From Nymphaea colorata (lineage: Eukaryota; Streptophyta; Magnoliopsida; Nymphaeales; Nymphaeaceae): DNA of 64,000 bases. Where the stretch lies: assembly GCF_008831285.2 (NCBI RefSeq), contig NC_045148.1, positions 10,359,001-10,423,000 of the forward strand, written 5' to 3'. How positions within the stretch are numbered: the first letter of the stretch is position 1; each line of letters starts with the position of its first letter. The translations under genes were made by a program, and so were the position numbers. Positions 58,401 to 64,000 of the stretch are shown one piece after another. Under the pieces are notes generated by a model. The model searched no databases, had not been told where the DNA came from, and saw only the letters and a list, made by a program, of their open reading frames with translations.

Positions 58401-61400
58401 AAATTTTCCTCATACTCGTTTACTAAATACATATGCAGTTTTTTACAAGCGTGTCCTGGGCCCCATTTCTCGTCGCATTGAAAACACAGTCCCTTCTTGC
58501 GTCATACCCTAATTTGTTTTGGGCTGAGTTGCTTTACCAGAACCTGTCTGCTCTCTGCGCTTTCTCTTTGTGCTGGCTGAGTTTCGCATGTTGTAGGGGG
58601 ACCTCACACAATTCTCTTGTGACTGCAGAGTTTCTATTCGGCATCAGTCTGCTGATCCTACTCTCCTTCCACCCGTTGAAGAGTCTGTTCGATTTTTCTT
58701 CTGCAATTCTTGCCATTTCAAAGGCTTCTAAAAGGCTTTGGGGTCTGGCCGCCTGCACTTCAATGCGATACTCATCCTTCACTCCACCGACGAAGGTGCC
58801 AATCAAGGCCTCGACAGGCCATCCACTCACCATATTGCTTAGCTCCTCAAATTCCGCTTGATATTCCATCACTTTTCCTTTCTGTTTTATCTTGGACAAT
58901 TCAATGTTATAATCTAAGTAGGTGGAAGGTCCGAATCTTACCTTGAGCACCTCTACAAAAACTCTCCACGGTGGCTTCCCCTGCTGCGTGACGATCCATC
59001 TATACCAGTGTATCGCTGGCCCTTCCAAGTGAACCACTGCACGTGAAACCCACTGATCTGGCGCAACTTTTTGGCAATCAAAATATTGTTCCGCTCTAAA
59101 GACCCAACTGACGGGGTCCTCTCTATTGAATTTGGGAAATTCCATCCTAAGAACCTTCATATATCCCATCGTTTCGGAGAACCTACAGACGCACCATTTG
59201 GAGGTTGCGTGCCTGCTTTCGGTGGCACATGAGGAGGCGTGGAAGCTTCAGGTTGTCCACGGCGTGATCCTCCAGTTTCGTTGATCGTCCTGTTAATAAC
59301 TTCCCGCAGGAGTGTCATCAGCTCCTGTTGTCTTGTCTTTTGATCACATCTCCTTCTTGATGTCGCTCAGTCGTTGTCCCAGTTCTCCACTGCTCTTTTC
59401 AACTCCCTCCAATCTCCCAGTGATCTCATGACGATCGACCTCTGCTTGTCTGCGCAGAGCTTTCACCGCAGCCAATGCTTCTTTGGTGGTCATCGGCTCT
59501 GATACCAGATGTTAGCCGCCAGCTAACTCAACTACGATAATGAGAAAGTCACGCACACACTTCACCTAATTCACCACTGAATTAGGGCCAAAACTCCCTC
59601 GGCATGAAAGAGAACTCATTTCATTAAAATCATAAACTCGTAATACAGTATCAGTTCCTTTTATATGTGGGAACTATGGATCGCCTATTCCTATGACCCA
59701 ATCCACCTTATTCCTGTTTCCTATTTTATGACGCGACTATGGATCGCCTATTCCTATGACCCAATCCACCTTATTCCTGTTCTATGACTCGTAAGGCTGT
59801 TACAGTTTGGAGATAACACATAGTCAGGTTGGACATGGATACAAAGCATCGGACATGGTTTTCTAAATAGAGGGGGAAGAGAATGAGAGGGAGTTTTAAA
59901 TGATTTCTTGTCAACGCATGCCTAAAAGGGAACATGAGTCTCCATATTCTTGGACATTTTAGGTTTCAAAAACTATGCCCTGACTGTGTCAATGCATGTC
60001 AATGTCACTGTCAATGTCTTTGTGTAATAAAAACACTTCATGTTTTGCAAGTCCCCATGTAGCATAGCTTTGGATAGAGACTGTGGATAAGTAATTTTTT
60101 TTCCTCCATGGCAGTTATACCATATCCTTGGACATTTTAGGTTTCAAAAACCCCGTGCCCTGACTGTGTCAATGCATGTCAATGTCACTGTCAATGTCCA
60201 AGTTTGTCGAATAAAAACACTTCATGTTTTGCAAGTCCCCATGTAGCATAGCTTTGGATAGAGACTGTGGATAAGTAATTTTTTTTCCTCCATGGCAGTT
60301 ATGCCACCTTGCTTATTCATTTCCCAATTACATATTATTGGTGGACATTTGACTTGAAAGCCGGGAGCTTCTTTGGAGAGCACCTGTGATTAAGTTTCCG
60401 CAATTGGTTTGCAGACCTCATAGTTAAGGATCAATTTTTCTATTTTCAAATCATTTAGGGTGCACTCATCAAGTAACTATCTATCATTCGAGGACCTTGA
60501 TTGAAGAGAAAATGTGAGATTTTCATGGAGATAAACTACACGTCAAATCTGGCCACTGGCACAAATTGTTATTTCGACAAGTGTCTAGTGATACATTTAG
60601 GATAAGTAGTTCCAGGATCTTACTTTAATTTCTATATGCATTAGGACAGTGATAGGCAAGTAAGTAGTGAGTGATTGACACTCAAATCACCTCTTGGCAC
60701 TTCAAGGTTTCGTAATAGTGCAAGTTATTTATATATATTGATTGTTGGGGAAATTTCAGTATTTACAAAATTCTTAAAATATGAAAAATTTGCAAGTTAG
60801 AGTATTCTAAAAAGTTAGAAAATACTCGTTATAAAATAAATAAATGAAAGAAACACATTTGAAATATAAAAGTAGTGAAGATACAATGCCTCGCAATTTT
60901 GTCCATATCAAAGCTGATGAAAGCTTTCATAAAGCTTTGACATTGCCATATTTTTAAATTATTGTCTATTTATATTGTTGTTTCATTTATTGAAACTTGA
61001 AATCCAAACCAACAACTATGAATCTTGGGACTATAATAGATCCAGATATATTGATAACATTATGCCCAAAATGATCTTGAAGAACTGATGTTTCAGCTGA
61101 AACTTCTCCAAACTTTCTAATGGTTTCCCTTTCTTCTTGTAGAATCTTCTCAACTTCTCTGATAATCATTTTTCTTGTTTCTTGAACTTGTTACCCTTTG
61201 ATGCTGGGGTAAAGCATGCTTGAACCTAAAACTCTAAAAGTATGCTTCAAACCTATTTGCTTCATTTGTAACCTCTCTGTTGTCCAATTTGTTGAAGTCT
61301 GCTCTCTTAATGTCCAGCTTGCATTCAGTCATTGCAAGGTTTAAAATACCCATGTAAAAATATTTCAAATTATAGACTATTAATATAACCAAATGCAACT

Positions 61401-64000
61401 ATATGCTGAAAGGCATTTATAGAAGCTAGTGAGATTTATTTTTTGCTCGTTATCAGGTGGACATAAATCCTGATTTTTCTTTTACTTCCATGTAGTGAAA
61501 GTGATGCCTTTCTTTCCTTTTGTCTTCTTTACTCAGGCAGCTGGTAGTATAAAAGAAGCCAGAGACATTCTTATCAAAGGCATTCAACGGTTGCCTCACT
61601 GCAAATTGCTATATGAGGTATATCAACATTTTTAGGGGTTGTAGTGCCATCCAGTTTTTTCATGTTTTCAAGTTTTATCTACATTAGCAAGCAGATACCC
61701 ATGAAGGGGCAACTTATTGTTGTAGAGTTCATGTTTGGCTTGTTAAATGAACAAATCAGGCCAATGGAGTTCATTCATGCAAATCATGCTCCTTGCTCTT
61801 CCTCTTTTCAGTTCTAAAGTGCTGATTCTCGGGCAATACATCTGATGCGATTGTTCATTAACATGGTTAATGAACATGCTGCTGCACCTTGTCATTTCTA
61901 GCATTAGTAATTGAACAATATGAAAAAATGCCAGTTGAAAATTGTCTGTTTTTTGTATTTGCTTTCATTCTTGATTATTTCTCTTAGTTAACAACATAAA
62001 TGAACCTTATGCATGTTTTTAGAACTTATGAATGCCCCGTCATAAGAGGTTCATTAATTTTATATTGTAGTAACCTACATCAAGAGTTCTTGCAGTGTCA
62101 AATAGCTTAATCGAAGTTTCCTCCTTGCTTTTATTACGTGCAAGGAGAGCCTTTCGCTGGTGTTACAGCCTTATGGGGATTGCTTCCTATTTAGACAGCA
62201 TTTTTACATCTGGCCGAGGGCCTGATGCAAATAAGTAATTTGCTTGCCGTTAATTTATTGTTCATTCTGGTATAAATTGGGCTTGCAGAATGACAAAAAT
62301 TTAGCACAATCAATTCTGAGAAATGAGTTGTATATTTTGGTTAAAATCCATATTTTTTCATGATTGGATACCATTCGAGATGCGCTTTAATTCTAATTCT
62401 TTCTTTTCAGGCACTTATAAACTTCGAGACTGTTCATGGGGGATCAAAACAAATAGCTCCACTGGAGTCCATTATACAAAAGGCAGTAGCTCCAGAACCT
62501 GACGTATCTGATGCCCTAAGCACCAGTGACCGCAAGCAGATCTCATATATGTTCTTGGAAGTAATTACATCTTAAACTTCTAAGTGCTGACTTGTCCATT
62601 TAATGCCTAACATTACTAGAAGAATCAAATCGAAAGTAAAGAAATTCATAATTATCTTGTTGGCAGTCTACTGCTGCTTGTTTTGGAAGCACGTAATGGA
62701 AAATATTCTTGTTCAAATTTGGTAGTCTTAACGTTCCTAGTATATTAAGTTATTAACCAAATCACTTTGGGACAAGAAGTTGTATGATTTTAAAGTGTTT
62801 TTATATCATATCCATAATAATATGGAAGGTCAGTTATGTTGATAAATAATAAGCCCAAGCATCAATCTTATTTTTTGGCAAAATATGTTGTGCAGTTCAT
62901 TGACTGGTGTGGGGATATTCATCAACTCAAAAGGGCGTGGGACATTCATATCAAGTTGTTCCCACATACACTTAGACCAGATTCTTCACAAGGAAATACT
63001 ACAGCAGAATGCAAGTTTCTTGTGACCAATCTAGTAGGGCGTTTGCTTCCTGCCTCAATATTAGCTGGTGGATGTGGCAACAAGTTGCATGATCATCCTC
63101 AGCATTTCACCCAAAAACCTACATCTTCAGAGCGGAAAATGTCGAATATGGTAGAAGTTTGCCAGTCTGAAGATAGGAATGGAGGAGTCAATGTTGAGAG
63201 ACCAAAGGAAGTGAGCTGTCATGCAGCGGAGACACACTCGTTCCCAGACATGACTGTGCATATCCCAGAATATGTAGAGTCTAGTAACTTGGGAAGCAAA
63301 GACCAAGAAAGTTTAGATCGTCGGGATAAAGCCGTGGAGCAGTCTAAAATTGAAATCATGAATCAAAAGCCAATATCTGAAGCTGAAAGTGGAGGAGTCC
63401 AGCCACGGTTTGAGCTACATGGCCAAAAATCAGAGATAGATTTGCAGCCTCCTCCACTGGAAACTCTTTCAATAAGCCCATCCCAGCATGGAAACCGGCC
63501 ATCATGCCCAACATCATTTCATGAAGGCAAATCACCATCATGGATCTCTCAGTCAAATGGAAGCTTGGCACAGGGAATAGACAATAACAGATTCACCGTC
63601 AGATATGATAAAGTGCAAAGCCAAGCTGATTTGTTAGAAACAAAACAAGACCAAAAGGTACAGGACACGTCGCATTCTGTTGAGAATCCTAGAGTGCAGT
63701 CAACAGGAACACTTAGTTCAGATCCAACGAAGTTACAAGCTCACCAAGTTCTTCCTGTTAATACTGCACCAGGTCATCAGGACCCTGCTGCAGGATACTG
63801 GCGACAGATGCAATACATGGGGCAACCTTATGCCACTCCTAATTTTGGTTATCAGGTCTATGCTCAACAGCTCCAACAGTGGCAGTCGGGTCCACCTATG
63901 GCATCATATCCTCCTGTTGATGCACGTTCTCAAGTGCAACCAAGGCAAGGATCTCCTTATCCATCAGGTTACCAATATCAAGCGCCACCTCCAGCTTATT
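49150..64000 (+). CDS. PRP39: PRP39-like pre-mRNA processing factor (U1 snRNP), partial at both ends
   Basis: PRP39 is a HAT-repeat scaffold of U1 snRNP that helps 5' splice-site recognition; Arabidopsis PRP39a affects flowering. Exons found: 49150-49250, 51244-51473, 51626-51793, 52921-53272, 53356-53499, 53794-53946, 54027-54143, 61537-61617, 62411-62560 and 62896 to the window edge. All join in frame. HAT-type signatures include [71 protein letters not shown] and VYERELEFV. The last exon encodes a long low-complexity tail, ending in a Gln-, Pro- and Tyr-rich stretch. The first visible exon starts in codon phase 1, so at least one upstream exon is missing from my model. The intron 54144-61536 holds an LTR retrotransposon on the opposite strand; the frame is kept across it. 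Confidence 0.9.
49455..49600 (+). mobile_element. SINE-like (tRNA-derived) element
   Basis: CATAGCTGGTCGGGCTGGAA resembles an A box and GGTCGTTAGTTCGATTCTCG a B box, about 30 bp apart as in tRNA-derived SINEs. It lies in the first visible PRP39 intron. Related pieces are near 6090 and 23590. The 3' end is uncertain. Confidence 0.5.
50705..50772. repeat. AT-rich foldback (hairpin) in PRP39 intron
   Basis: CATTGGATTAAATCTG...CCAATGG at 50705-50729 is matched in reverse by CCATTGGATCAGATTTAATC ending CCAATG near 50772, with a (TA)n loop. It could fold into one long stem. It resembles a tiny foldback element. Confidence 0.8.
52398..52507. repeat. (TA)n microsatellite followed by GT and poly-G
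   Basis: About 35 TA units, then a short GT run, then about 15 G. It lies in the PRP39 intron before exon 52921. The open frames over it on both strands are artefacts of the repeat. Confidence 0.95.
54320..54571 (-). repeat. 3' LTR of the chromovirus
   Basis: 252 bp. It starts TGTTAG and ends CTGACA on the plus strand. It matches the other LTR apart from several substitutions and the extra internal segment there. Confidence 0.95.
54572..54586 (-). other. polypurine tract
   Basis: On the minus strand the bases just before the 3' LTR read GTTAAGGGGAGGGCAA. This is the usual primer for plus-strand DNA synthesis. Confidence 0.8.
54590..55984 (-). pseudogene. chromovirus integrase and chromodomain-like C-terminus
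   Basis: The frame at 55984-55280 shows the zinc-binding HH-CC region ([20 protein letters not shown] then CDTCRRHK) and the first catalytic aspartates ([16 protein letters not shown]). The frame breaks near 55400. The integrase C-terminus continues at 54996-54742 ([11 protein letters not shown]), and the stretch at about 54700-54590 ends in [10 protein letters not shown], as in chromodomains of plant chromoviruses. Confidence 0.85.
55929..56459 (-). pseudogene. chromovirus RNase H
   Basis: The frame reads [15 protein letters not shown], then the [21 protein letters not shown] block and ends past [12 protein letters not shown]. These are the three standard RNase H blocks of Ty3 elements. The frame is open but upstream and downstream breaks separate it from RT and integrase. 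Confidence 0.9.
56789..57494 (-). pseudogene. chromovirus reverse transcriptase
   Basis: The block [20 protein letters not shown] and the catalytic [11 protein letters not shown] are both present at 57106-56789. An upstream piece (57494-57198) carries the approach to the RT ([16 protein letters not shown]). A frameshift lies between them. Confidence 0.92.
57588..57947 (-). pseudogene. chromovirus aspartic protease
   Basis: [13 protein letters not shown] contains the DTG catalytic triplet of retroviral-type proteases, and [11 protein letters not shown] is the second conserved block. The MITE insertion begins just upstream at 57964. Confidence 0.92.
57964..58321. mobile_element. MITE nested in the chromovirus
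   Basis: The ends are inverted repeats: CCTTATAAGCTATGTCACA (57964-57982) and its exact reverse complement (58303-58321). The 358-bp interior has repeated GGTACTGGTAC-type strings and no coding capacity. Target duplication was not clear. It separates the zinc knuckle of gag from protease, so it arrived after the retrotransposon. Confidence 0.85.
58437..59169 (-). pseudogene. chromovirus gag
   Basis: The frame 59169-58534 has the gag core ([20 protein letters not shown] and the following W, F and Y pattern). A zinc knuckle ([14 protein letters not shown]) lies at about 58490-58440 in another frame. The frame break between the two and the MITE downstream make it inactive. Confidence 0.88.
59495..59507 (-). 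other. primer binding site (initiator tRNA-Met)
   Basis: The minus strand reads TGGTATCAGAGCC two bases after the 5' LTR. This is the standard complement of the 3' end of plant initiator methionine tRNA used by Ty3 elements. Confidence 0.93.
59510..59818 (-). repeat. 5' LTR of the chromovirus, with internal duplication
   Basis: 309 bp, longer than its partner. The excess is a tandem copy of about 63 bp (segments starting at about 59673 and 59736, both CTATGGATCGCCTATTCCTA). The partner has one copy. Confidence 0.93.
59945..60303. repeat. 178-bp tandem duplication in PRP39 intron
   Basis: Two adjacent copies containing GGACATTTTAGGTTTCAAAA and ending CTCCATGGCAGTTAT lie at about 59945-60122 and 60123-60303. 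They differ by a few substitutions and small indels. It lies next to the retrotransposon but outside its target duplication. Confidence 0.93.

Larger units (their letters stand above)
54320..59818 (-). mobile_element. Ty3/gypsy chromovirus, near-complete, inside a PRP39 intron
   Basis: The element is bounded by CATAG on both sides (54315-54319 and 59819-59823), a perfect 5-bp target duplication. LTRs are 54320-54571 and 59510-59818, with TG...CA ends. On the minus strand a primer site TGGTATCAGAGCC follows the 5' LTR and a purine tract precedes the 3' LTR. Gene order is gag, protease, RT, RNase H, integrase, then a chromodomain-like end, so it is Metaviridae, chromovirus group (Tekay/Reina-like). 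Frames are broken in many places, so it is not autonomous. A MITE of 358 bp interrupts it between gag and protease. Confidence 0.95.

Overview
This 64 kb window is plant nuclear DNA. It has multi-exon genes with GT-AG introns, plant-specific protein families, AT-rich intergenic sequence full of plant transposons, and a piece of mitochondrial rRNA gene inside an intron. The first exon of the histone deacetylase and the single-exon gene at 34 kb are GC-rich, while later exons and introns are AT-rich. I cannot name the species; an angiosperm is clear, while a monocot or an early-diverging lineage is only a guess.

Layout. (1) 1-3.7 kb has no gene I can support and contains a 60-bp minisatellite. 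(2) 3767-4639 (-) is a four-exon gene for a small plant-specific protein of unknown function. (3) 4.7-8.8 kb is intergenic. (4) 8817-14639 (+) is a class I (RPD3-type) histone deacetylase closest to HDA6, with six exons and an intact 474-residue product. (5) 15804-20007 (-) is an intact vacuolar H+-pumping pyrophosphatase with eight exons and 763 residues, lying tail-to-tail with HDA6. (6) 27.9-33.3 kb is an inverted second copy of the 5' two thirds of the pyrophosphatase gene. It is broken by a 4-bp frameshift and a stop codon and lacks exons 6-8. The two arms (about 5.7 and 5.4 kb) surround a spacer of about 5 kb that holds a decayed pararetrovirus-like element and a hAT-type MITE. (7) 34064-35074 (+) is an intronless, probably plastid-targeted protein with a spermidine-synthase/SAM-methyltransferase fold. 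(8) 36373-44359 (-) is peroxisomal glutamate:glyoxylate aminotransferase, with 13 coding exons, 481 residues and a C-terminal SRM. (9) 45.8-49.1 kb is repeat-rich intergenic DNA. (10) 49150 to the window end (+) is a PRP39-like U1 snRNP splicing factor. Its first exon was not found and its 3' end is outside the window. One of its introns carries a Ty3/gypsy chromovirus with both LTRs and a perfect 5-bp target duplication, itself interrupted by a MITE.

The genes do not form a pathway. They are unrelated housekeeping functions: chromatin silencing, vacuolar acidification, photorespiration and splicing. The notable biology is structural: a large head-to-head inverted duplication of a proton-pump gene around viral-type DNA, plus nested and organelle-derived insertions in introns. 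I found no evidence for a new multi-gene system. Exon coordinates come from reading splice signals and keeping the frame across junctions; none was checked by alignment software or transcripts.
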